Positions 56,217 to 64,000 of a DNA stretch of 64,000 nucleotides are shown here, piece by piece. Each line of letters opens with the position of its first letter. Positions within the stretch are counted from its first letter, which is position 1. A program made the position numbers and the translations under genes. The notes under the pieces were generated by a model that saw only the letters and a list, made by a program, of their open reading frames with translations, ran no database searches and was not told the DNA's origin. This DNA is from Paenibacillus senegalimassiliensis (lineage in GTDB: Bacteria > Bacillota > Bacilli > Paenibacillales > Paenibacillaceae): the NCBI RefSeq assembly GCF_001486585.1, contig NZ_LN909045.1, positions 605,368 to 669,367 on the forward strand, given 5' to 3'.

Positions 56217-58439
56217 GTGTTTCAACCAGAAAGGTCGGAGCGTGGTGCCGTTACTGTATTTCTGATCATGATTCTTGCAGTGGTATTTGCCTTTGTCAGT
56301 ATTTTTATAGATTTCTCCAGAATGTTCGCTACGCAGGCCAGGGCGGAGGCGCTCGCTCATGCCGCTTCCAGATCTGTTATGTCTGCTTATGATCGTGAAT
56401 TGGCTGAGCAATATGGACTGTTTGCTTACGGACAAACTGAAGAAAGCTACATTATGTCTAAGGTGCTGGAGGATCAGTTAGCGTTGACCCGGCGTCAGGA
56501 TGGCTTACCGCTACTGGGGGCAAGGCTTGAGGAATCCACCGTGGAAATGCTTCGACCGATTGGCATTTACGAGGTATTTGAACGGCAAATCAGGGAGCAG
56601 ATGAAATACAGAGCACCTATCGATATTACCATAGAGATATTTAATCATTTCAAGCCTTTGGCTCAAATGATGAAGGAGGCTTCAAATACGGTCGATTTGC
56701 TTGGCAAGTTGCAGAAGCTCTATGACCGGCGCGAAGCCAAGCTGGATGAACTGCTCGCGAAGCAGCGGGAAGCCGGGGAGACAGTCGTGGCTTATAGCAA
56801 CTTGCTGCCGAGAGGAAGCAATGGTTCCCATGGTCAAACCACATTAGGTGGACATATTACTTCTCTGGCCGAAGCAGCGGCGCAATATGAAGATTATGTG
56901 CTCAAGCTGGAGGAAGACAGTGACAGAGAGCCCTTGGAGCGAATATATACGCTGGAGTTGTATCGCTATCGCCTGGACACCGGGGATGTATTCAGGCGTC
57001 TTTCGCAGAGTGGCCAGCGTGCGGAAGAGGGCCATGCCAAGCTATTGCCGGAGGCCAGGGAGTTGCTGCTTGAAGTGCGAGCTATCAATGAAGACATGCG
57101 AAGAACGATTCAGGAAGCGGAGCAGCGGCCGGCCCAAGCAGGATATAATGCTGTAACGGATGCGCCTAGTACGGGTGCTGGAAATTTGCCTGAACATGGT
57201 GATGAGATTGCTCAGATTCGAGCGCAAGCTGAATCGCTGTTGTTGCCCGAGGAACTGTTCGATGATTTTGCCGGTGATATAGAGCAGCAGGATCGGACTT
57301 TTGTCGGACTTACAACGGTGATTGGCGTGTTACTTGGTCGGCAGGGGGCTGTTCTTGGGGGAACGGCTTCAGGCGGTGATTTCCAATCAGGGATTGCTGG
57401 TGCCAGTCGGGAATGTGATGCTTATCTGCGGTTATTTGTTGATGGAGGATCAAGTAATTTATTGCTGGAGAATGCTCGTAGGCTTGAAACACATCGGTCC
57501 CATGATAAAGAGCGCAAAGCAGTGGAGCAAGCCGCCGAAACCGAACTTAAGGAGGCCTCGGGTATGATGTCACAAATATCCGACCTCAAGGAGCAATTGA
57601 AGGAGTATCAAGCGGTCTATGATCAATTGGCTACCGATAGCGAAGCGATCCGTGAACTGAATCGTTCCCAAGCTGAAGCCGTAGAGGGGACAGACATAGA
57701 GGATGATCCGTATGATGCAGGCCGAAGCGCTATGTCGGGAATGGATAGTTTATTCGGAGGGTTGGCGGGCTTTGCGGGTGGGGTAAGCGATCATCTCTTT
57801 CAAATGGAGTATATCGTAAGCTTTTTTAATTATCTGGATATTAGCACGCTTAACGGGCTTGTTGAAGGCAAGGGAGCGGAAGACCAATGGGAGGAATTGC
57901 GCCTTAAGTTGGCTCCAACTAACCAAGAAGCGGAATATATTCTATACGGCTTCCATAATCCAACGGGGAATATTGCGGCCGCTTATGGCGAAATATTTGC
58001 CATGCGCTTGGCGATAAGGACGATGGAAGGGCTCGTGAAGAATCAGGGTAAAGGTCACCCCTTGCTTATTCTGGCCTTGGCGTTGCTCTACGGCATTCAG
58101 CATACGGTACAGGATATGATTTCCTTAACCCGCGAGGGGAAGGTTGAACTTAGCGAGTATTTGCAGGTGAAGTTGACTTACCGGGATCATTTGCGCCTGT
58201 TTCTGTTGCTGCATGGTCGTAGCGAAAGCCGACTTTCACGTATGCAGGCCGTAATTACGATGAATACAGGAATTAACATGGCGCAGCGAGCCACTTATTT
58301 GAAGGGGGAGGTCACTCTCGCGATGCCGTTATGGTTCTTGCCTGGCGTTCTCAAGGCGATGGGCGAGACGGGGCTCCTGAAAGGAAATGTGGAGGGAAGT
58401 CGCTATTATGTCAGTAAACGGGCGGATTACTCCTATTAG
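56217..58439 (+). CDS. Large TadG-like protein of the Tad operon
   Basis: The protein has 740 residues. GTG 56217 is preferred because GAGAGGAGG lies seven bases before it; a TTG at 56178 would add 13 residues. It opens with ERGAVTVFLIMILAVVFAFV, a single membrane helix like TadG proteins. Long helical extracellular regions follow, with Gly-rich and coiled-coil parts. The C-terminus has more hydrophobic segments (HPLLILALALLYGI). Such large proteins are typical of Firmicute Tad loci (possibly the DUF5702 group). The stop overlaps the next start by 32 bases. Confidence 0.75.
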   Translation: MFQPERSERGAVTVFLIMILAVVFAFVSIFIDFSRMFATQARAEALAHAASRSVMSAYDRELAEQYGLFAYGQTEESYIMSKVLEDQLALTRRQDGLPLLGARLEESTVEMLRPIGIYEVFERQIREQMKYRAPIDITIEIFNHFKPLAQMMKEASNTVDLLGKLQKLYDRREAKLDELLAKQREAGETVVAYSNLLPRGSNGSHGQTTLGGHITSLAEAAAQYEDYVLKLEEDSDREPLERIYTLELYRYRLDTGDVFRRLSQSGQRAEEGHAKLLPEARELLLEVRAINEDMRRTIQEAEQRPAQAGYNAVTDAPSTGAGNLPEHGDEIAQIRAQAESLLLPEELFDDFAGDIEQQDRTFVGLTTVIGVLLGRQGAVLGGTASGGDFQSGIAGASRECDAYLRLFVDGGSSNLLLENARRLETHRSHDKERKAVEQAAETELKEASGMMSQISDLKEQLKEYQAVYDQLATDSEAIRELNRSQAEAVEGTDIEDDPYDAGRSAMSGMDSLFGGLAGFAGGVSDHLFQMEYIVSFFNYLDISTLNGLVEGKGAEDQWEELRLKLAPTNQEAEYILYGFHNPTGNIAAAYGEIFAMRLAIRTMEGLVKNQGKGHPLLILALALLYGIQHTVQDMISLTREGKVELSEYLQVKLTYRDHLRLFLLLHGRSESRLSRMQAVITMNTGINMAQRATYLKGEVTLAMPLWFLPGVLKAMGETGLLKGNVEGSRYYVSKRADYSY

Positions 58440-59445
58440 ACAGGGCCAGCTTAAGCCACGGCTGTCCGGGGCCAGGTCAGGAAGAAGCCGAGGCAGCATC
58501 GTGTTGGAATCCGCCTTGGTAATGCCTATCTTTGTCCTGATCTTGTTTTGGTTCATCTATATGATACATATGGCCTTGCTTACCAATCAGTTGCATATCG
58601 TTGCTTCTAATGCTGTGAAGCAAGTATCCGCGCATATTTATCCTGTTGCTATCGCCATTTATGAATCTGGTGAAGGTCAGGGAGAACAGGCAGCAGATGA
58701 AGCCAATTCTTCTTTTGTCTGGGACATGCCCTCCCTTTCATTGGAGGATTGGGCTGAGCAGTATGCCGATGCACTGCCATCTCCGTTGGGACAGTGGGTT
58801 ATAGAGGCAGCGCGTCGTGGTGACGGGCCACTTGAGGAGGCTAAGGGTAGCGTATTGGAGGCGGTACTGGACCCGCTAGTTAAGCCAGTGTTACAGCCCT
58901 TTATGAAGGGAACACTTCTGCAGCAGGAGCATCTGCATGTCAGCGGCATTACAGTACCTAATCTGAAAACGGGAAAGCAACCCTATTTCGGAATTGAATT
59001 AAGCTATGAGATGCCTATCCGCGTGCCATTCACAGGACGGCGGGTCTTGCTGCAAGCCAGAGCGGAGGAACGTCTATGGATTGGGGATACAGACGAACTC
59101 AGCACAGGGGGAGACACCGGGGACGAGCAGAGTGGACAGACCCCTGTGGTCATCAGCAAGCCTGACCCGGCTTATGCAGGGAGACGGGCAGCAATTCAAG
59201 CCCGTATTGCCCCCGGGACGTCTGCCAAGCTGACAGTCTATTACAAGAGTGGAGTAAGCCGGGCCAAATATCTTGGCGAGGCTCAAGCGGATGAGGACGG
59301 ATATGTGGATTGGAACTGGCTTGTCGGTGGCAATACGACTCCGGGAACCTGGACGTTTGTTATTGAAACGGGCGAAGGGCTGCGTCAGACAATGTCATTT
59401 GAGGTTGTAAGTGGGGCTGACAAGAAAGGAAGTGAGGATGGATGA
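58408..59445 (+). CDS. TadE-like protein with extended C-terminal domain
   Basis: The protein has 345 residues. ATG 58408 has GGAGGGAAG nine bases before it; the upstream ATG 58387 lies too close to its site. The N-terminus SRGSIVLESALVMPIFVLIL is the TadE-type helix with Glu. The C-terminal ~100 residues read as a beta-rich domain (SAKLTVYYKSGVSRAKYLG) after a Gly/Thr-rich linker, unusual for TadE. It is probably a surface-exposed minor pilin. The gene overlaps its neighbours on both sides. Confidence 0.8.
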   Translation: MSVNGRITPIRQGQLKPRLSGARSGRSRGSIVLESALVMPIFVLILFWFIYMIHMALLTNQLHIVASNAVKQVSAHIYPVAIAIYESGEGQGEQAADEANSSFVWDMPSLSLEDWAEQYADALPSPLGQWVIEAARRGDGPLEEAKGSVLEAVLDPLVKPVLQPFMKGTLLQQEHLHVSGITVPNLKTGKQPYFGIELSYEMPIRVPFTGRRVLLQARAEERLWIGDTDELSTGGDTGDEQSGQTPVVISKPDPAYAGRRAAIQARIAPGTSAKLTVYYKSGVSRAKYLGEAQADEDGYVDWNWLVGGNTTPGTWTFVIETGEGLRQTMSFEVVSGADKKGSEDG

Positions 59446-59951
59446 TGCCACTGGAATACTGGGGTTGTTTTCTCATGTTAATTACGGCCTTTATCACAGA
59501 TTTAAGAACGATGAAAATTCCGAACTGGTTAACGATTCCGGGGATCGCCGGAGGAATAATGTTTCATACATTGCTGAATGGCTGGGCTGGGGGGTGGTTT
59601 GCAGTCAAAGGGGCTGGTATTGGCTTTGCTCTGATGTTGTTATTGTATTTGCTGAGGGCTGTAGGCGGGGGAGACGTCAAGCTGTTTGGAGCAATCGGAG
59701 CCTGGATGGGCATTACTTTGACCTTGTCCATGATGATGTATTCCATTGTCATTGCCGGATGCATCGGATTAATTATTCTACTATGGCGGCAAGAGACTTG
59801 GATGCGGCTGCGTCGCATATTCCAGAGTGTGTTCGGAGCAGCGGTGTTGCGTAGCGTGGCTCCCATTCAAGCAACAGCAAGAAATCAATTGCAGTTCCCG
59901 TTCATGCTGGCTGTATTACCGGGAGCTATTCTGTCCGTGTACTATTTTTAG
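59442..59951 (+). CDS. tadV: Prepilin peptidase TadV/CpaA-like
   Basis: The protein has 169 residues and about five membrane helices. The A24 catalytic Asp residues are in LITAFITDLRTMKIPNWL and in VGGGDVKLFGAIGAW. It overlaps the preceding stop (ATGATG). It should process the Flp and TadE-type proteins of this operon. A second gene of the family lies in the element at 16.5 kb. Confidence 0.9.
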   Translation: MMPLEYWGCFLMLITAFITDLRTMKIPNWLTIPGIAGGIMFHTLLNGWAGGWFAVKGAGIGFALMLLLYLLRAVGGGDVKLFGAIGAWMGITLTLSMMMYSIVIAGCIGLIILLWRQETWMRLRRIFQSVFGAAVLRSVAPIQATARNQLQFPFMLAVLPGAILSVYYF

Positions 59952-59969
59952 CAGAGGAGGGCTGCATAC

Positions 59970-61679
59970 ATGCCGCAATTACACGCCGATTTTATTAGAG
60001 ACGGCGGCACCTATATGATTTTGCAGGCACAGGACGAGAGCTTTCATCCGGACCTGCTGAACCGTGTGGAACGGTCCATGCTGGCAGCCGTGTCAGTACC
60101 CCGTCTATTAAAGCTTGATGTGCGTGAGATCGATTTCGAGATTAGCCTCCATTTTGACATTACGGGCAAAAGGATGCTGTCCCACTGCTTGCGCACTGAT
60201 CAGATGGGGTTGATGGAATTCTACGGATTGTTACTTCAGGTGGTAGCGGTGCTGGAAGAAGGCAGAAAATACATGCTCAACCCCGGTAATTTTATACTCG
60301 ATGAGCAGCATATTTTCGTGGAGAACCCGCTTTCTTGGGGGACGCTGCATTTTACTTATATACCCTGGAAGCACAGAACAGACGGTGCTCCGCTTTCTCA
60401 AGCCCTGCTTGGTCTTATAACGAGGTTGTTAACCTGTGTTGCTCAAGTGGAGGGACAAGGGATACCCCAACTGGTGAAGCTTTGTGGAGATGAGTCTTTT
60501 TCCTTGGGGGGATTAAAGAAGCTGTTGCTAGAGCTATTAGCTGGGGACCAATTTGATCAACCTAGGCTAGGGGAAGCAGGGGCCCCTCATCGGCTGGGCG
60601 GACTAACTGGGGAGGGAGGAATCTCCTTCGATTCAGAGGAAGGCGGGCAGTTGCCGGGAAAGCGGGAGAGAGCTTCCATTTTCAGTTCTCCAAATCAGGC
60701 AAGCGCTGCTGTCGGTTCTACCTTGATTAAGGAATATGTCACACCAGAAGAGGCGGGCATAGGGGAGCATCTGCGTCCATATGATGGCGATGAAGCGGTT
60801 GCTCCCCGTCTGGATTGGCCAGGTGTCAGCGAGGATGAGCAACCGAAGCTACGGCTTAAGCCGACATATTTGCTGCTAGGTGCCATCCTGGCCGCTGCTT
60901 TATGCTGGAAGCTTCTTTATATAGACCAGCCGGGGCAGATTGGGCTTTATACATGTGTGTTGATTACGGTACTGCTGATTGCAATGGTTTACTGGATTTG
61001 GCGTAAGGGTATTACCTTCGACGTGCCCGAAGCGGAGGAAGAACATAGGGACTCCCAGATTCCCCCCTCGGTTAATTCAGATTATTCTGTGCTTTCTTCG
61101 AATTATGCTGCCTCAGAGGAAGCTTCTGAGGGAGTGGTCAATCAGAGAGGAGGTCTGCGAGGATCGGCACTGCAGATTAATTTACCCAGTGTACCTAGTG
61201 TACCCAGTGTGTCCAGGCTGTCGGCATCCTCCACATCGCAATCATCAGTTTGGAATAATAGTGAAAGTAATGCTATAGATGCCCCGTTGTCACCGCCTAC
61301 GATGTTGTTAAGCCGCTCCATGTTGTCGGAGCATAATGGTGAAGCTTTACCAAGCACCCCCCGCTTTTATCTGGAGCGGTCGGATGGGCAAGGGATGGGA
61401 ACAACGCCGGAACAAATCTCTCTATCTCCGGGCAGCTTGGTCATTGGTCGCTCCGAGGAACTGGTTCAATTTGTGGAGGACAGTACAGGAGTATCCAGAG
61501 CCCATGTGGAAGTAATGGTGTCCTCCCAAGGCTGCACCTTGAAGGACCTGGGTTCTACCAACGGAACAAGACTTAAGGGAGAGTTGATCGCTCCCTATAA
61601 GGCTTATCCTTTGGCAGAAGGGGATGTTTTTTCCCTGGCAGAAGTGAATTTTAAGCTTGTTATGAACTCTGTGCAGTGA
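59970..61679 (+). CDS. FHA-domain protein of the Tad operon
   Basis: The protein has 569 residues. The N-terminal 200 residues form the domain found with FHA in Firmicute Tad loci (DUF6382-type; starts MPQLHADFIRDGGTYMIL). Two membrane helices lie near 298-345. A Ser/Pro-rich linker includes a VPSVPSVPSVS repeat. The C-terminal FHA domain has VIGRSEELVQF, SRAHVEV and DLGSTNGTRL (about 485-555), which bind phosphothreonine. It may link kinase signalling to pilus assembly. A strong terminator follows. Confidence 0.85.
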   Translation: MPQLHADFIRDGGTYMILQAQDESFHPDLLNRVERSMLAAVSVPRLLKLDVREIDFEISLHFDITGKRMLSHCLRTDQMGLMEFYGLLLQVVAVLEEGRKYMLNPGNFILDEQHIFVENPLSWGTLHFTYIPWKHRTDGAPLSQALLGLITRLLTCVAQVEGQGIPQLVKLCGDESFSLGGLKKLLLELLAGDQFDQPRLGEAGAPHRLGGLTGEGGISFDSEEGGQLPGKRERASIFSSPNQASAAVGSTLIKEYVTPEEAGIGEHLRPYDGDEAVAPRLDWPGVSEDEQPKLRLKPTYLLLGAILAAALCWKLLYIDQPGQIGLYTCVLITVLLIAMVYWIWRKGITFDVPEAEEEHRDSQIPPSVNSDYSVLSSNYAASEEASEGVVNQRGGLRGSALQINLPSVPSVPSVSRLSASSTSQSSVWNNSESNAIDAPLSPPTMLLSRSMLSEHNGEALPSTPRFYLERSDGQGMGTTPEQISLSPGSLVIGRSEELVQFVEDSTGVSRAHVEVMVSSQGCTLKDLGSTNGTRLKGELIAPYKAYPLAEGDVFSLAEVNFKLVMNSVQ

Positions 61680-61690
61680 TGCATGATTCG

Positions 61691-61736
61691 AGTAGAGCTA
61701 AGCGCGGTAGGTTCGCTTAGCTCTTTGCCTTTTTTG
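61691..61736 (+). terminator. Terminator of the Tad operon
   Basis: AGAGCTAAGCG pairs with CGCTTAGCTCT, followed by TTTGCCTTTTTT. Confidence 0.8.
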
Positions 61737-61753
61737 CAAATTTCAGATCGGCG

Positions 61754-61803
61754 TAGATTCTGATAGCGAAAGCGAGTATAATTGACGAGAATGATTCTCA
61801 ATT
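61754..61803 (+). promoter_or_regulatory. Promoter and Fur box of the siderophore permease operon
   Basis: -35 TAGATT (61754-61759), 17-base spacer, -10 TATAAT (61777-61782). ACGAGAATGATTCTCAATT (61785-61803) resembles the 19-base Fur operator and contains the palindrome GAGAATGATTCTC. It covers the transcription start, so the genes should be repressed in iron-rich cells. Confidence 0.8.
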
Positions 61804-61870
61804 GTGCGATTTCGTATTGTGGAATACATACGACTCATCTGCAAATTTCATAAAAGGAATGGTTCCAGGC

Positions 61871-62911
61871 ATGTCGACATTATCTTCATCTACTAAATCA
61901 CGATACCGGACACGCCCGGTAATGGCCACGTTGATCCTATTCGGCGGTGGAGTGTTGCTCTTGTTCGCTATTGGACTTTCTATCTCCGTAGGGCTTGCTG
62001 ATATTAAGTTATCCACGGTGTGGGACGCCTTGTTTCATTTCCAAGCAGGGCAACAGAAACATCATATTATTATGGAGCTCAGGCTGCCCCGCACTCTGGC
62101 GGCTGCCTTGGTTGGAGCAGCTTTGGCCGTGGCGGGGGCCATCATGCAAGGAATGACCCGCAACCCGATGGCAGATTCCGGGCTGCTCGGCTTGAACGCC
62201 GGTGCGGGACTGGCCTTGGCTATTTGCTTTGCTCTTATGCCAGGCACCCCATTTCTGCTAATGATGTTCTATTCTTGCCTTGGGGCTGGTCTTGGCGCAG
62301 GGCTTGTATTTGGTATTGGCACGTTGTCCAAGGGGGGGATGTCCCCGGTACGCTTGACTTTGGCGGGGGCGGCGGTAGGTATGCTATTTACTGCGATTAG
62401 TGAAGGGCTCACGCTTTTTTTTCGGGTTGGACAAGACCTGGCCTTCTGGTATGCTGGTGCGATTTCCGGGGCTAACTGGTTGCAGGTCAAGATGGTATCG
62501 CCCTGGATTATTGTGGGATTGGTCGCTGCGTTGTTCATTTCCAAATCCATTACTTTGCTAAGCCTTGGAGAAGATGTAGCAACCGGGCTTGGTCAAAGAA
62601 CCGGCCTTATTAAAGTGGTTGGCTTGATTATTGTCTTAGTTCTGGCTGGCAGCGCGGTATCCATCGTGGGAGCTATCGGTTTCGTGGGTCTGATGATTCC
62701 CCACATCTCTCGCTTCCTGGTTGGGGTGGATTATCGCTGGATCATTCCTTCTTCCGCTCTGCTTGGCAGCTTGCTGCTGGTGTTCGCCGACATTTTGGCC
62801 CGGATGGTTAATCCTCCGCAAGAAACCCCGATTGGAGCACTAATTGCTGTAATCGGCGTGCCATTCTTCCTTTATCTTGCTTTGAAGCAGAAAGGGGGAA
62901 TGGAAGGATGA
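61871..62911 (+). CDS. FecCD-type iron-siderophore ABC permease (first)
   Basis: The protein has 346 residues from ATG 61871; AAAAGGA lies 12 bases upstream and earlier starts are less well placed. About nine membrane helices and the family motifs LRLPRTLAAALVGAALAVAG, GMTRNPMADSGLLGLNAGAG and GFVGLMIPHISRFLVG are visible. It forms the membrane channel with the next protein to import ferric siderophore. No binding protein or ATPase gene is in the window; in Bacillus such pairs can use a shared ATPase. Overlaps the next gene by four bases. Confidence 0.92.
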   Translation: MSTLSSSTKSRYRTRPVMATLILFGGGVLLLFAIGLSISVGLADIKLSTVWDALFHFQAGQQKHHIIMELRLPRTLAAALVGAALAVAGAIMQGMTRNPMADSGLLGLNAGAGLALAICFALMPGTPFLLMMFYSCLGAGLGAGLVFGIGTLSKGGMSPVRLTLAGAAVGMLFTAISEGLTLFFRVGQDLAFWYAGAISGANWLQVKMVSPWIIVGLVAALFISKSITLLSLGEDVATGLGQRTGLIKVVGLIIVLVLAGSAVSIVGAIGFVGLMIPHISRFLVGVDYRWIIPSSALLGSLLLVFADILARMVNPPQETPIGALIAVIGVPFFLYLALKQKGGMEG

Positions 62912-63942
62912 ATCGGGGAACCATTCCGTTACAATTGAAGCAAAGAGCTCGCCGGGCTTACATTGTCCAGTTGATCTTTGCCGTGCTGATCGTGGCCGTT
63001 TTTGTGCTCAGTATGAATATTGGTGCTATGCCGCTTGCGCCTAAGGATGTTATCAAGACGTTGTTTGGATTTGGAACCGAGAAGCAGGAGTTAACTTTAT
63101 TTATATTCCGGTTGCCACGCATCGTTATTTCGGTGCTAATCGGCATGGGGATGGCTGTGGCTGGTTGTATCTTTCAGGGCATCTCACGTAACCCGCTCGC
63201 CGATTCCGGTGTGTTGGGGATTAATGCGGGGGCAGGACTTGCCGTTACATTGTTTATTTCCTTCTACCCATCGATAGCAAACGCTCCGGTATATCTGATG
63301 CCGGTATTGGCGTTGTTTGGAGCTGCAGGGACGGCCACGTTGATTTACTTGTTATCCTATAAGAAGAACTACGGGCTACTTCCCATCCGCATGATTCTGG
63401 TCGGAATCGCGGTTGCTTCTGGCATTAATGCAGCAATGATCATTTTGCAACTGCGGCTAAAACCGGAAAATTTTCAATTGCTTCAAATTTGGCTGGTTGG
63501 CAGCATTTGGGGGAGTTCTTGGAAGCATGTTATTGCTTTACTGCCTTGGCTGCTGATTCTGCTACCTTATATATTCATGAAATCTCGTGCACTTAATGTG
63601 CTGAACCTGGGCGACCAGACCGCTTCCGGACTTGGTATTTCACTGGAACGTTCACGTCTCGGCCTGCTCGCCGCGGCGGTTGGATTGACGGGGGCTTGTG
63701 TTGCTGTGGGGGGAGGAATCTCCTTTGTGGGTCTTATTGCCCCGCATCTCGCCAGAAGGCTGGTCGGACCAAGGCATGAATACCTGTTGCCGGCTTCGGC
63801 TCTGGCCGGAGGCTTGCTCATTATCGTGGGTGATACGCTGGCCCGCTGGGTATTGCAGCCGTCGGAGATACCGACGGGGATCGTAGTAGCTATTGTTGGT
63901 GCTCCGTACTTCCTGTACTTGTTAATGAAGTCCAGGGTATAA
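62908..63942 (+). CDS. FecCD-type iron-siderophore ABC permease (second)
   Basis: The protein has 344 residues. Same family: FRLPRIVISVLIGMGMAVAG, GISRNPLADSGVLGINAGAG and ISFVGLIAPHLARRLVG. It overlaps the first permease gene (ATGA), showing coupled translation and 1:1 assembly of the channel. The pair resembles Bacillus YfiZ/YfhA-type or FeuB/FeuC permeases, but substrate cannot be told from sequence. The last 58 bases of the window after it hold no gene. Confidence 0.92.
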   Translation: MNRGTIPLQLKQRARRAYIVQLIFAVLIVAVFVLSMNIGAMPLAPKDVIKTLFGFGTEKQELTLFIFRLPRIVISVLIGMGMAVAGCIFQGISRNPLADSGVLGINAGAGLAVTLFISFYPSIANAPVYLMPVLALFGAAGTATLIYLLSYKKNYGLLPIRMILVGIAVASGINAAMIILQLRLKPENFQLLQIWLVGSIWGSSWKHVIALLPWLLILLPYIFMKSRALNVLNLGDQTASGLGISLERSRLGLLAAAVGLTGACVAVGGGISFVGLIAPHLARRLVGPRHEYLLPASALAGGLLIIVGDTLARWVLQPSEIPTGIVVAIVGAPYFLYLLMKSRV

Positions 63943-64000
63943 ACAAGGATGGGCTAGCAGCAGTTGGGCGGCCTGGAATGGCTGTGAATTCACCTTGAGT

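Noticed and set aside
1..64000. CRISPR array, tRNA or rRNA genes
   Set aside because: No regularly spaced direct repeats, no tRNA-like cloverleaf with conserved GGTTCGAATCC-type arm and no rRNA sequence were seen by eye.

Overview
Host and overall reading. The window looks like a chromosome segment of a spore-forming Bacillota, most likely a Paenibacillus. Evidence: secreted proteins with copper-amine-oxidase-N-type repeats, a SpoVS homologue, a Firmicute-style Tad pilus operon, AGGAGG-type ribosome binding sites and abundant U-tract terminators. Most of it appears to be a large integrated plasmid-like or conjugative element. Its right junction lies near 53.2 kb, where it cuts the conserved His-box region of a tadA/cpaF secretion ATPase gene. 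The left junction and any integrase are outside the window. The genus is inferred, not proven.

Left cargo (1-12.1 kb, AT-rich). Three adjacent gene sets look like anti-phage or conflict systems. (1) A caspase-like protease and a trypsin-like protease with a Gly/Ala-rich hydrophobic tail, both on the minus strand. (2) A four-gene plus-strand set: a membrane-anchored exonuclease VII large-subunit homologue, a multi-pass membrane protein, a RelA/SpoT-type nucleotide synthetase and a protein with two C-terminal membrane helices. (3) A four-gene operon of an OLD-type ATPase/TOPRIM nuclease, two small proteins and a PIN-like nuclease.

Element backbone (12.5-50 kb, almost all plus strand). Two secreted proteins, a type I holin-like toxin with an antisense RNA, and a prepilin peptidase come first. 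Then come a HigBA-like pair, a TubR-like/TubZ-like partition pair, a RusA-like resolvase, replication-relaxation-like proteins, a VirD4/TraG-like ATPase, an S1-domain protein, an extra RecA, a RecT/Bet-like annealing protein, a CHC2 zinc-finger protein, SSB, a Cas4/RecB-like nuclease, an ASCH protein, RadC and SpoVS. They are followed by a single-chain type IIB topoisomerase resembling Topo VIII, and by a MoxR/VWA (RavA-ViaA-like) pair. Together these suggest a self-maintaining replicon with its own DNA-processing toolkit. Cargo on the minus strand (41.3-43.4 kb secreted protein, lipoprotein and IS4 remnant; 50.0-53.0 kb cysteine desulfurase and Hint-metalloprotease) is inserted against this direction.

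Regulation. The most unusual feature is a four-copy structured RNA of about 265-295 nt (18.06, 30.6, 37.2 and 44.65 kb). Each copy has the same promoter layout, covarying helices and a terminator. In three copies the terminator sits directly in front of a small protein gene. A second repeated 82-nt leader (19.5 and 37.6 kb) can sequester its ribosome binding site and has two mutually exclusive hairpins. Many backbone genes have an intrinsic terminator 20-40 nt before the start codon, which suggests attenuation or antitermination. LexA-like boxes lie at recA and at 12.47 kb, and degenerate versions lie at the RNA promoters.

Right flank (53.2-64 kb, GC-richer). This is the 3' part of a chromosomal Tad pilus operon (tadA remnant, tadB, tadC, Flp pilin, TadE/G-like proteins, prepilin peptidase, FHA protein), followed by a Fur-box-controlled pair of FecCD-type siderophore permeases.
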